7,627 bases of DNA from an uncultured Lachnospiraceae bacterium (lineage in GTDB: Bacteria; Bacillota; Clostridia; Lachnospirales; Lachnospiraceae): positions 1 through 7,627 of the forward strand of contig CACZQX010000002.1 in NCBI GenBank assembly GCA_902783445.1, written 5' to 3'. The translations under genes were made by a program, and so were the position numbers. Each line of letters starts with the position of its first letter. The stretch's first letter is position 1. Positions 1 to 5,259 of the stretch are shown here, piece after piece. The notes beneath the pieces are model-generated. The model did no database searches. It was given only the letters and a program-made list of their open reading frames with translations, and was not told where the DNA came from.

Positions 1-1
1 C

Positions 2-1003
2 GGAAAAGAGGCCTTGGCAATAATCGAAAGACAAAGTCATGACTTGGAAGCCGTGCTTTTGGATGTTTTTATGCCGGTAATGGACGGATTTGAAGTTTTG
101 GAATACATGAAGGACGAAGGTTTGGATGGGGAAATCCCGGTTATCTTAATAACGGCAGAAGACTCCGCGGACATAGATGATAGGGCTTATCAATATAATG
201 TGGCCGATATTGTCAGAAAACCTTTTGTTCCTCGTATTGTAAGGCGTAGAGTTTACAATGTTATCGCTCTTTACAGCAATACAAGAAAACTTGAAAAGTT
301 GGTTAAAAAACAGGCGAGAGAACTGGAAAGAAAAAATGCCGATTACAACATTGAAAGGATGGAGCTTGAAAAGGCCAAAGGCGATGTAATCGACGCTATG
401 TGCGACCTTATAGAGCGCAGGAATAAAGAGCCTTACGGACATGTTAAAAGAGTTAAAGAATATACAAGAATTTTGTCAAATGAACTGGCAAAAAGCTTTC
501 CTGAATACGATTTAACCGAGGAAGATGTAAGATATATAACGGATGCATCTGTTTTTCATGATTTGGGAAAAATCGCCATTTCCGAGGCTATTGTATGCAA
601 ACCCAATGCTCTGACTGCGGAAGAATTTGAAGAAATTAAGATGCATACAATCAAAGGGTGCGAAATTTTGGAAACCTTCAATTTTATAAAGAACAGAGAT
701 TTTTACCGTTGTTGCAAAGAAATTTGCAGATCTCATCATGAAAAATGGGATGGAAAAGGTTATCCCGATGCCTTGACGGGTGATGAAATCCCAATATCGG
801 CACAAATTGTATCGCTGGCTGATACATATGATGCTATGACGGTAAAGCGAGGATTTAAAGAAGGATTCGATCATGAAATAGTTATGGATATGATTAATTG
901 CGGAAATTGCGGTTCGTTTAATCCAAAGTTGATTACTTGCTTTAATAACATAAATGAAAAATATAAAAAGATAATGGAAGAATTATCGGACGTATTGATA
1001 TAA
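2..1003 (+). CDS. Response regulator with HD-GYP c-di-GMP phosphodiesterase domain (5' end outside window)
   Basis: The reading frame is open to the left edge, so the start lies upstream; a TTG at 14 falls inside the receiver domain and is not a believable start. Residues below are counted from that TTG. The receiver domain shows the phospho-acceptor Asp17 in LLDVFMPVMDGF, the conserved Thr47 in ILITAED and the signature Lys69 in RKPF; roughly the first 30-35 residues of the domain are missing. A charged helical linker (about 85-125) leads to an HD-GYP domain with H182-D183 (FHDLGKIAI), H211 with G215, the GYP motif HHEKWDGKGYP (241-251) and D270 in LADTYDAMT. The metal ligands of the family look intact, so it should hydrolyse cyclic di-GMP in the cytosol in response to a sensor kinase not seen here. 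The family's usual RPY after the DAMT motif is RGF here. It converges on the marR-type gene and its stop codon overlaps the shared terminator. Confidence 0.93.
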   Translation, partial: GKEALAIIERQSHDLEAVLLDVFMPVMDGFEVLEYMKDEGLDGEIPVILITAEDSADIDDRAYQYNVADIVRKPFVPRIVRRRVYNVIALYSNTRKLEKLVKKQARELERKNADYNIERMELEKAKGDVIDAMCDLIERRNKEPYGHVKRVKEYTRILSNELAKSFPEYDLTEEDVRYITDASVFHDLGKIAISEAIVCKPNALTAEEFEEIKMHTIKGCEILETFNFIKNRDFYRCCKEICRSHHEKWDGKGYPDALTGDEIPISAQIVSLADTYDAMTVKRGFKEGFDHEIVMDMINCGNCGSFNPKLITCFNNINEKYKKIMEELSDVLI

Positions 1004-1040
1004 AGACCAAAAAGGAGGCATTGCCTCCTTTTTGGTCTTT
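1002..1040. terminator. Perfect bidirectional hairpin terminator between convergent genes
   Basis: Positions 1002-1019 pair without mismatch to 1023-1040, giving an 18-bp stem with a 3-nt loop (ATT). The core is A5-GGAGGC-ATT-GCCTCC-T5, so each strand reads a GC-rich stem followed by five U residues. The left arm starts inside the TAA of the HD-GYP gene (1001-1003), and the opposite gene's stop codon ends at 1045, five bases beyond the right arm. One hairpin therefore serves both genes. Confidence 0.93.
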
Positions 1041-1044
1041 AATT

Positions 1045-1458
1045 CTATTTAAAATATTCCAAAGCATTCTTTTCAGCTCTGCTTAAAAGTTCTTTGAATA
1101 TTTGTATTTCAATATCCGAAAGTCCTTTGGTTAATATATCATCCCAATTTTTTTTGACATCTTTGAATTCCGGAATAACATCCAAAAGACTGTCACTTGG
1201 ATAGATATAAAATGATCTTGAATCGGTTGGATTCAATTCTTTTGTTATGTAATTGTCTTCTTCCAGTTTAAGTATTACCTTGGCAACTGTTCCTTTATCA
1301 AGCTTGATTGCTTCACACAACTTAGTCTGTGATATACCCGGATTTTCGGCAATCAGAGCCATGATGCGTCCCTGTCTATATGTTATGTCATGTTTTGCCA
1401 ATTGCTCATTGAAAAAGTTTTTGCTTTTGCAATGAAGGGTAGATATTTTATTTATCAT
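1045..1458 (-). CDS. MarR-family winged-helix transcriptional regulator
   Basis: A 137-residue protein of normal MarR length. It has an N-terminal dimerisation helix region, a helix-turn-helix at about 42-65 (GISQTKLCEAIKLDKGTVAK), a wing at about 66-88 containing the family's D-x-R signature (D79, R81 in NPTDSRSFYIYPS), and a C-terminal dimerisation helix. It is expected to bind a palindromic operator as a dimer and release it on ligand binding; the ligand cannot be told from sequence. The frame runs back to an ATG at 1524, but the ATG at 1458 was chosen. It has AGGCGG seven bases upstream, and the matching promoter (-10 at 1497-1492) would start transcription inside the longer frame. The target is not obvious: the inverted repeat at 1542-1568 upstream suggests autoregulation or control of divergent transcription. 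Confidence 0.9.
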   Translation of the reverse strand: MINKISTLHCKSKNFFNEQLAKHDITYRQGRIMALIAENPGISQTKLCEAIKLDKGTVAKVILKLEEDNYITKELNPTDSRSFYIYPSDSLLDVIPEFKDVKKNWDDILTKGLSDIEIQIFKELLSRAEKNALEYFK

Positions 1459-1465
1459 ATATTTA

Positions 1466-1471
1466 CCGCCT
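1466..1471 (-). promoter_or_regulatory. Ribosome binding site that fixes the MarR start
   Basis: On the minus strand AGGCGG lies seven bases before the ATG at 1458. Together with the promoter just upstream it supports the 137-residue form over the 159-residue form starting at 1524. Confidence 0.7.
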
Positions 1472-1491
1472 AAATTATAATTTCCAAAAAG

Positions 1492-1520
1492 ATTATAAAA
1501 ATAAAAAGTTGGTTTTGCAA
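1492..1520 (-). promoter_or_regulatory. Promoter of the MarR-family gene
   Basis: On the minus strand, TTGCAA (1520-1515) is followed by exactly 17 bases and a consensus TATAAT (1497-1492). Transcription would begin near 1485, leaving a leader of about 27 bases before the ATG at 1458. Confidence 0.75.
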
Positions 1521-1541
1521 GCATTTTTGTACTAAAATTAA

Positions 1542-1568
1542 AACTTTGTTAATGATTATAACAAAGTT
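1542..1568. promoter_or_regulatory. 10-bp inverted repeat, candidate MarR operator
   Basis: AACTTTGTTA (1542-1551) and TAACAAAGTT (1559-1568) are perfect inverted copies separated by seven bases. It is an AT-rich dyad of the size MarR dimers commonly bind. It sits 22 bases upstream of the marR -35 box and covers most of a possible rightward promoter (1546-1573). Its role as an operator is inferred from position and symmetry only. Confidence 0.55.
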
Positions 1569-1573
1569 ATAAA
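1546..1573 (+). promoter_or_regulatory. Possible divergent promoter within the inverted repeat
   Basis: TTGTTA (1546-1551), a 16-base spacer and TATAAA (1568-1573) form a moderate sigma-A match reading rightwards. Both boxes overlap the dyad, so a bound repressor would block it. No convincing gene follows immediately; the nearest ATG (1608) has no ribosome binding site. Confidence 0.35.
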
Positions 1574-1661
1574 CTAGGAATAAAGGCTTCGTCAAATTGC
1601 ACAAAAAATGGCTGCGATTTTTGTAAGCACTTTCGCAATCTCACGAAATATCAATAATCTG
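1574..1661. other. Intergenic stretch without recognised gene
   Basis: Between the marR control region and the next promoter no gene can be supported. On the minus strand a short frame ending at 1592 reads ...EIAKVLTKIAAIFCAI-stop, and an overlapping one reads ...LRKCLQKSQPFFVQF... . Both look protein-like but have no clear start or ribosome binding site. The segment might be a decayed gene end or a dispersed intergenic repeat; this cannot be settled from one copy. Confidence 0.3.
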
Positions 1662-1690
1662 TTGACATATAAAAAAGGGTGCGTTATTAT
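1662..1690 (+). promoter_or_regulatory. Strong promoter for a candidate small RNA
   Basis: A perfect -35 box TTGACA (1662-1667), a 17-base spacer and TATTAT (1685-1690, five of six consensus bases). Transcription should start near 1697. No open frame with a ribosome binding site follows; instead there are stable hairpins and a terminator ending near 1883. Confidence 0.75.
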
Positions 1691-1764
1691 GATATTGCAA
1701 AAGCAAACAAGAAATGTTTTTCGAGAGTGCGATTTAGAAGAAAAATATTTGGTTGCATTTGCAA

Positions 1765-1803
1765 CTATCTATGGTGTATGGTCGAGTGGTCACCAATAGA
1801 TAG
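1765..1803 (+). other. Strong hairpin in the centre of the candidate small RNA
   Basis: CTATCTATGGTG (1765-1776) pairs with CACCAATAGATAG (1791-1803) except for one bulged A or T, enclosing a 14-nt loop (1777-1790) rich in G and U. It lies outside any supported coding region. Confidence 0.75.
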
Positions 1804-1840
1804 CTATTCTCCTCTTATTTATAATATATACATGAAATTA

Positions 1841-1883
1841 TACAGAAGCCCACAACCTATTGATTAGGAAGTGGGCTTTTGTA
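1841..1883 (+). terminator. Hairpin terminator of the small-RNA unit
   Basis: TACAGAAGCCCAC (1841-1853) pairs with GTGGGCTTTTGTA (1871-1883) over 13 pairs, one of them G-U. An inner CCTA/TAGG helix (1856-1859 with 1865-1868) continues beyond a 2x2 A-rich internal loop. The run of four U residues (1877-1880) directly follows the GC-rich core, as in intrinsic terminators, although it is short. It separates the upstream transcript from the rmuC promoter at 1896. Confidence 0.7.
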
Positions 1884-1895
1884 GTTGAAAAATAC

Positions 1896-1924
1896 TTGAT
1901 TACACATAGTCTCTTTTCTATAAT
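1896..1924 (+). promoter_or_regulatory. Promoter of rmuC
   Basis: TTGATT (1896-1901, four of six bases), a 17-base spacer and consensus TATAAT (1919-1924). Transcription from about 1931 would give a leader of about 70 bases, ending in the ribosome binding site AGGGAAAGG (1985-1993). Confidence 0.7.
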
Positions 1925-1999
1925 TAAGTAAGAGATATGTTCATTTCTAAATAAAAATCCGTTTAAAATCAAAATAACAAAAGAAGGGAAAGGCATATT

Positions 2000-3352
2000 A
2001 TGGAATATGTAATATTGGGAGCTTTGGCATTAGTTGTAGTCTTACTCATTATTGTTCTTATTAAAATATCCTCAAACAACAATATGGAATCCAAGTTATC
2101 CGGTTTGATTTCGGAGCAAAACAGAAGCAACAATCAGCAATTAAACGCTTTGTTTAACCAACTATTTGACAAATTGCTTGATTTTGAGAGAGAAATCCGC
2201 ACTCAGGAGGAGAATACCCGAAAAGAATACAGACAAATAAGCGAAAAGTTTATGGATGATATAGCGGATTATCAGAAGGAAAGTCAAAAACAAATCGAAG
2301 AAATCAACAAGATCGTTACGGAAAAAATGCAAACAATTCTTGACAGAAAGATTAACGAAGCATTCGAAGTGGTTGTTAAAAATATGAGCGCTTTGGGCAA
2401 TTCTTTAACGGAAAGTCAGGAAAAGCAAAGAAAAGAAATATCGGATTATTTTGATAAGATAAACGACACCGTTAACGAAAAACTTCAAAAAACCCTTAAT
2501 GACAGAATCAGCCAGTCTTTTGAAGCCGTTAATAAAAGACTTGCGGAAGTATATGCGGGCCTTGGAGAAATGAAGAGCGTTGCAAGCGGCGTTTCGGACC
2601 TTAAAAATGTTCTTTCCAATGTTAAAAACAGAGGAATATTGGGAGAAATTCAACTTTCTGCCATTTTGGGCGATATCCTTGCGCCGAATCAGTACGAAGA
2701 ACAATTTCGTCTTTCGCCGGATAGCAGGGACCTTGTGGATTTTGCCGTATGCCTTCCGGGCAAGGAAGACGATGAACCGGTTTACCTTCCTATTGATTCC
2801 AAGTTTCCGGGAGATAAATGGGCAGCTCTTGCGGATGCATACGATGGCGGCAATGCCGAAGAAATTAAGCAAAAAAGGGATATGCTTTCCCAAGAAATCA
2901 AAAAGTGCGCCAAAAGCATTCATGACAAATATATCGTTCCGCCTTACTCGACGGATTTTGCCATTATGTTTTTGCCTTTTGAAGGTTTGTATGCGGAAGT
3001 GGTAAATATGCGCTTGGTAGAGCAGTTGCAAAGAGAATTTCATGTAAATATCACGGGTCCGTCAACCATGGCGGCAATGCTTAGCAGTTTACAGATGGGA
3101 TTCAGAACCTTGGCCATTCAGAAAAAGAGCGGAGAAGTATGGCAGATTTTGGAAGCCGCAAAAGCAGAGTTCAATAATTTCGCCACAGTGCTTGATTCCG
3201 CAAGAAACAGGCTTCGTCAGGCGGATGAAGATTTGGAAAAGCTTATAGGACGAAGAACAAGGGTCATAAACAGAAAACTAAGGAGTATTACCAATATAGA
3301 ACAAACTGAAGAAAGTAAAGAGCTTTTGGAGATGATTTCGGATGACGAATAA
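2000..3352 (+). CDS. rmuC: RmuC-family DNA recombination protein
   Basis: A 450-residue protein with the usual RmuC architecture. A single N-terminal membrane anchor (about 3-23) is followed by a long coiled coil rich in Glu, Lys and Gln (about 30-195), then the conserved RmuC domain (about 205-410). That domain shows GILGEIQL with E216, the PIDSKFP motif (D266, K268), FLPFEGLYAEVV (324-335) and the GPSTMAAML block (353-361). The family is predicted to carry a PD-(D/E)xK-type nuclease fold and in E. coli limits inversions at short inverted repeats; the biochemical role is poorly known. ATG at 2000 is preceded by AGGGAAAGG at good spacing. The coiled coil holds an internal duplication, residues 105-129 versus 157-181. 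It is transcribed from its own promoter, and glnS downstream has another. Confidence 0.92.
   Translation: MEYVILGALALVVVLLIIVLIKISSNNNMESKLSGLISEQNRSNNQQLNALFNQLFDKLLDFEREIRTQEENTRKEYRQISEKFMDDIADYQKESQKQIEEINKIVTEKMQTILDRKINEAFEVVVKNMSALGNSLTESQEKQRKEISDYFDKINDTVNEKLQKTLNDRISQSFEAVNKRLAEVYAGLGEMKSVASGVSDLKNVLSNVKNRGILGEIQLSAILGDILAPNQYEEQFRLSPDSRDLVDFAVCLPGKEDDEPVYLPIDSKFPGDKWAALADAYDGGNAEEIKQKRDMLSQEIKKCAKSIHDKYIVPPYSTDFAIMFLPFEGLYAEVVNMRLVEQLQREFHVNITGPSTMAAMLSSLQMGFRTLAIQKKSGEVWQILEAAKAEFNNFATVLDSARNRLRQADEDLEKLIGRRTRVINRKLRSITNIEQTEESKELLEMISDDE
2312..2542 (+). repeat. Internal duplication in the RmuC coiled coil
   Basis: Two 25-residue units, encoded at 2312-2386 and 2468-2542, share about 10 identical residues in register. 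Both follow the pattern V-x-E-K-x-Q-x-x-L...I...F-E-x-V-x-K, and their starts are 52 residues apart. The divergence is large, so the duplication is old or reflects convergent coiled-coil constraint. Confidence 0.5.
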
Positions 3353-3365
3353 AAGTTGAGTTTCC

Positions 3366-3394
3366 TTTACATTTCGCTGATTTCTTGTTATTAT
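3366..3394 (+). promoter_or_regulatory. Promoter of glnS
   Basis: TTTACA (3366-3371, five of six bases), a 17-base spacer and TATTAT (3389-3394, five of six). Transcription would start near 3401, about 33 bases before the chosen glnS ATG and after the rmuC stop at 3352. This argues against glnS starts upstream of 3401. Confidence 0.65.
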
Positions 3395-3417
3395 ATAAGG
3401 TACAGAAATTATGACTT

Positions 3418-3422
3418 GGAGG
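3418..3422 (+). promoter_or_regulatory. Ribosome binding site of glnS
   Basis: GGAGG ends 11 bases before the ATG at 3434, slightly longer than ideal spacing. It is the only good Shine-Dalgarno match near the conserved N-terminus, so it supports that ATG. Confidence 0.6.
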
Positions 3423-3433
3423 CAGTTGATTTA

Positions 3434-5104
3434 ATGGAAGAAGCACAAAGTTCAAAGAATTTTATAGAACTTGAAATAGAAAAGGACTTAAGTGAAGGCG
3501 TTTACAAAAGCGTATGCACCCGTTTTCCGCCGGAACCAAACGGTTACCTTCACATAGGTCATGCAAAGTCCATACTCTTAAACTACGGACTTGCAAAAGA
3601 ATACGGCGGAAAATTCAACATGCGTTTTGATGATACAAACCCTACAAAAGAAAAACAGGAGTTTGTTGATTCGATATTAAGCGATATCAAATGGCTCGGT
3701 GCGGACTGGGAAGACAGACTTTACTTTGCTTCAAACTATTTCAATCAAATGTATGAAGGCGCCGTTAAGCTTATTAAAAAAGGCAAAGCATTTGTTTGTG
3801 ATTTGACGGCAGAGCAAATCAAAGAATACAGAGGCGATTTTACGACGCCGGGCAAAAACAGCCCTTACAGAGACAGAAGCATTGAAGAAAATCTCGAACT
3901 TTTCGAAAACATGAAAAACGGCAAATATGCCGACGGCGAAAAGGTGCTTCGTGCAAAAATCGATATGGCATCACCTAATATAAATATGAGAGACCCGGTT
4001 ATCTACAGGGTTGCTCACATGACTCATCACAATACAGGTGACAAATGGTGCATTTATCCGATGTACGATTTCGCTCATCCTATCGAAGATGCGGTGGAAG
4101 GCGTTACACATTCCATTTGTACATTGGAATTTGAAGATCACAGACCTCTTTACGATTGGGTGGTAAGAGAACTTGAATTTCCGAATCCGCCACGACAGAT
4201 TGAGTTTGCAAAGCTTTATCTTAAAGATGTGGTAACGGGAAAAAGATATATCAAGAAATTGGTTGAAGACGGAGTTGTTGACGGATGGGATGATCCGCGA
4301 CTTGTATCCATCAGTGCTTTAAGAAGAAGAGGCTTCACTCCGGAATCCATAAAAAAATTTGTGGATTTGGTGGGTGTTGCAAAAGCCAATTCGGAAGTCG
4401 ATTATGCAATGCTTGAATATTGCATAAGAGAGGACTTAAAGCTTAAGAAACCTCGTATGATGGCGGTTTTGGACCCAATAAAGCTTATTATCGACAACTA
4501 TCCGGAAGGCGAAACCGAATGGCTGGATGTGGATAACAATCAGGAAAATCCTGAATTGGGGAGCAGAAAAGTTCCTTTTTCAAGAGAACTTTATATAGAA
4601 AGAGAAGATTTTATGGAAGAGCCACCGAAGAAATATTACAGACTCTTCCCGGGTAATGAAGTTCGTCTCATGCACGCATATTTTGTTAAATGCGTCGACT
4701 ATAAAAAAGACGAAAACGGCAATATTACCGAAATTCACTGCACATACGACCCGGAAACCAAATGCGGCAAGGGCTTTGAAGGCAGAAAAGTAAAAGGCAC
4801 GATTCACTGGGTAAGCGCAAAAGAAGCGGTAAAGGCAGAAGTAAGACTTTACGAGAATCTTGTGGATGAAGAAAAAGGTAAACTTAATCCCGACGGAACA
4901 ATGAATTTAAATCCAAATTCATTGAAAGTCCTTACAAATGCTTATGTTGAACCTGAGCTTGCAAATGTTGAGCCGGAGGATAAATTCCAGTTTGTAAGAC
5001 AAGGATTCTTCTGCGCGGATATGAAAGATTTCACAAAAGAAAAGCCGGTTTTTAACAGAATTGTCTCTTTGAAGAGCTCTTTCAAACTACCATTACAAAA
5101 ATAG
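3434..5104 (+). CDS. glnS: Glutaminyl-tRNA synthetase
   Basis: A 556-residue class I aminoacyl-tRNA synthetase, matching the length of E. coli GlnRS (554). It charges tRNA-Gln with glutamine in the cytosol using ATP. The HIGH signature is intact (H40-H43, within PPEPNGYLHIGH), followed by FDDTNP (65-70), the GlnRS-type block around YPMYDFAHPIEDA (208-220) and GWDDPR with LRRRGF (284-301). The KMSKS loop reads VTGKR (267-271) where E. coli has VMSKR; the catalytic Lys270 is kept. The C-terminal half (about 341-556) fits the two beta-barrel anticodon-binding domains and ends at the usual FNR...L motif. The frame is open back to 3356, but ATG 3434 has the ribosome binding site and lies downstream of the predicted transcription start. 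The block around residues 195-236 is GlnRS-specific, which makes GluRS unlikely. No clear terminator follows. Confidence 0.95.
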   Translation: MEEAQSSKNFIELEIEKDLSEGVYKSVCTRFPPEPNGYLHIGHAKSILLNYGLAKEYGGKFNMRFDDTNPTKEKQEFVDSILSDIKWLGADWEDRLYFASNYFNQMYEGAVKLIKKGKAFVCDLTAEQIKEYRGDFTTPGKNSPYRDRSIEENLELFENMKNGKYADGEKVLRAKIDMASPNINMRDPVIYRVAHMTHHNTGDKWCIYPMYDFAHPIEDAVEGVTHSICTLEFEDHRPLYDWVVRELEFPNPPRQIEFAKLYLKDVVTGKRYIKKLVEDGVVDGWDDPRLVSISALRRRGFTPESIKKFVDLVGVAKANSEVDYAMLEYCIREDLKLKKPRMMAVLDPIKLIIDNYPEGETEWLDVDNNQENPELGSRKVPFSRELYIEREDFMEEPPKKYYRLFPGNEVRLMHAYFVKCVDYKKDENGNITEIHCTYDPETKCGKGFEGRKVKGTIHWVSAKEAVKAEVRLYENLVDEEKGKLNPDGTMNLNPNSLKVLTNAYVEPELANVEPEDKFQFVRQGFFCADMKDFTKEKPVFNRIVSLKSSFKLPLQK

Positions 5105-5119
5105 TTTTAAATTTTGTTT

Positions 5120-5147
5120 TTGCATAGCTTACGTAAAGATATACAAT
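5120..5147 (+). promoter_or_regulatory. Possible promoter for the DUF2225 operon
   Basis: TTGCAT (5120-5125), a 16-base spacer and TACAAT (5142-5147, five of six bases). It is a moderate match, with the -35 box only three of six. If used, it yields a leader of about 105 bases carrying both hairpins at 5181-5201 and 5215-5248. Confidence 0.35.
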
Positions 5148-5180
5148 ATCCTACAAAGCATATGAATTTAACAAGATATT

Positions 5181-5201
5181 AAGCAATAGTTATTTTTGCT
5201 T
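5181..5201 (+). other. AT-rich hairpin in the DUF2225 leader
   Basis: AAGCAA (5181-5186) and TTGCTT (5196-5201) form a six-pair stem with a nine-base loop. No U-tract follows directly, so it does not look like a standard terminator. Confidence 0.35.
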
Positions 5202-5214
5202 CCTCAGTGCTGCT

Positions 5215-5248
5215 TACAGGCACGGCACCGACGGGCACCATGCCTGTA
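5215..5248 (+). promoter_or_regulatory. GC-rich hairpin just upstream of the DUF2225 start
   Basis: TACAGGCA (5215-5222) pairs perfectly with TGCCTGTA (5241-5248). Two further G-C pairs are possible inside after one mismatch. The loop is GC-rich and the element holds three copies of GGCAC (5219, 5224, 5234). It ends 11 bases before the ATG at 5260, where a ribosome binding site would normally be. Its base composition is far richer in GC than the flanking AT-rich sequence. It might be a translational control element; no known riboswitch class was recognised. Confidence 0.45.
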
Positions 5249-5259
5249 TTATAAGAAAT

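Larger units (their letters stand above)
1697..1885 (+). ncRNA. Candidate structured small RNA of about 190 nt, family not recognised
   Basis: The segment is bounded by a near-consensus promoter (1662-1690) and a hairpin terminator (1841-1883), and rmuC downstream has its own promoter, so this looks like an independent transcript. It contains a hairpin GTTGC/GCAAC (1753-1757 with 1761-1765) and, in the middle, a strong hairpin with arms 1765-1776 and 1791-1803, 12 pairs with one bulged base and a 14-nt loop. The predicted 5' end GCAAAAGC (1697-1704) can pair with GCTTTTGT (1875-1882), which would bring the two ends together. Length, paired ends and a central terminal hairpin recall 6S RNA, but convincing pairing between the two long interior arms was not found and no known family's conserved bases were recognised. 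The ends are predicted from the promoter and terminator. Confidence 0.5.

Noticed and set aside
1459..1524. A 22-residue N-terminal extension of the MarR protein from an ATG at 1524
   Set aside because: The marR promoter boxes (1520-1515 and 1497-1492) lie inside it, and the ribosome binding site fits only the ATG at 1458. The extra residues are not MarR-like.
1608..1799. A possible 63-residue small protein, or a 36-residue form from ATG 1689 with AAGGG upstream
   Set aside because: The first ATG lacks a ribosome binding site and the frame spans a strong promoter. The ATG at 1689 overlaps the -10 box and lies before the predicted transcription start, and the composition is not protein-like.
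2405..3043. A long minus-strand open frame (212 codons) opposite rmuC
   Set aside because: It lies wholly inside the well-supported rmuC gene, and its Lys/Arg/Phe-rich product is typical of an antisense shadow.
3356..3433. A 26-residue N-terminal extension of GlnRS from a TTG at 3356
   Set aside because: No ribosome binding site, it contains the predicted glnS promoter, and GlnRS proteins begin near the ATG at 3434.
5105..5125. The T-rich tract after glnS as a terminator
   Set aside because: No GC-rich stem precedes the T-run, so no intrinsic terminator can be supported there.
5215..5248. A known riboswitch (glycine, guanidine-II or similar) in the DUF2225 leader
   Set aside because: Small resemblances (CACCGACGGGCA, an ACGG in the loop) do not extend to the conserved cores or paired architecture of these classes.
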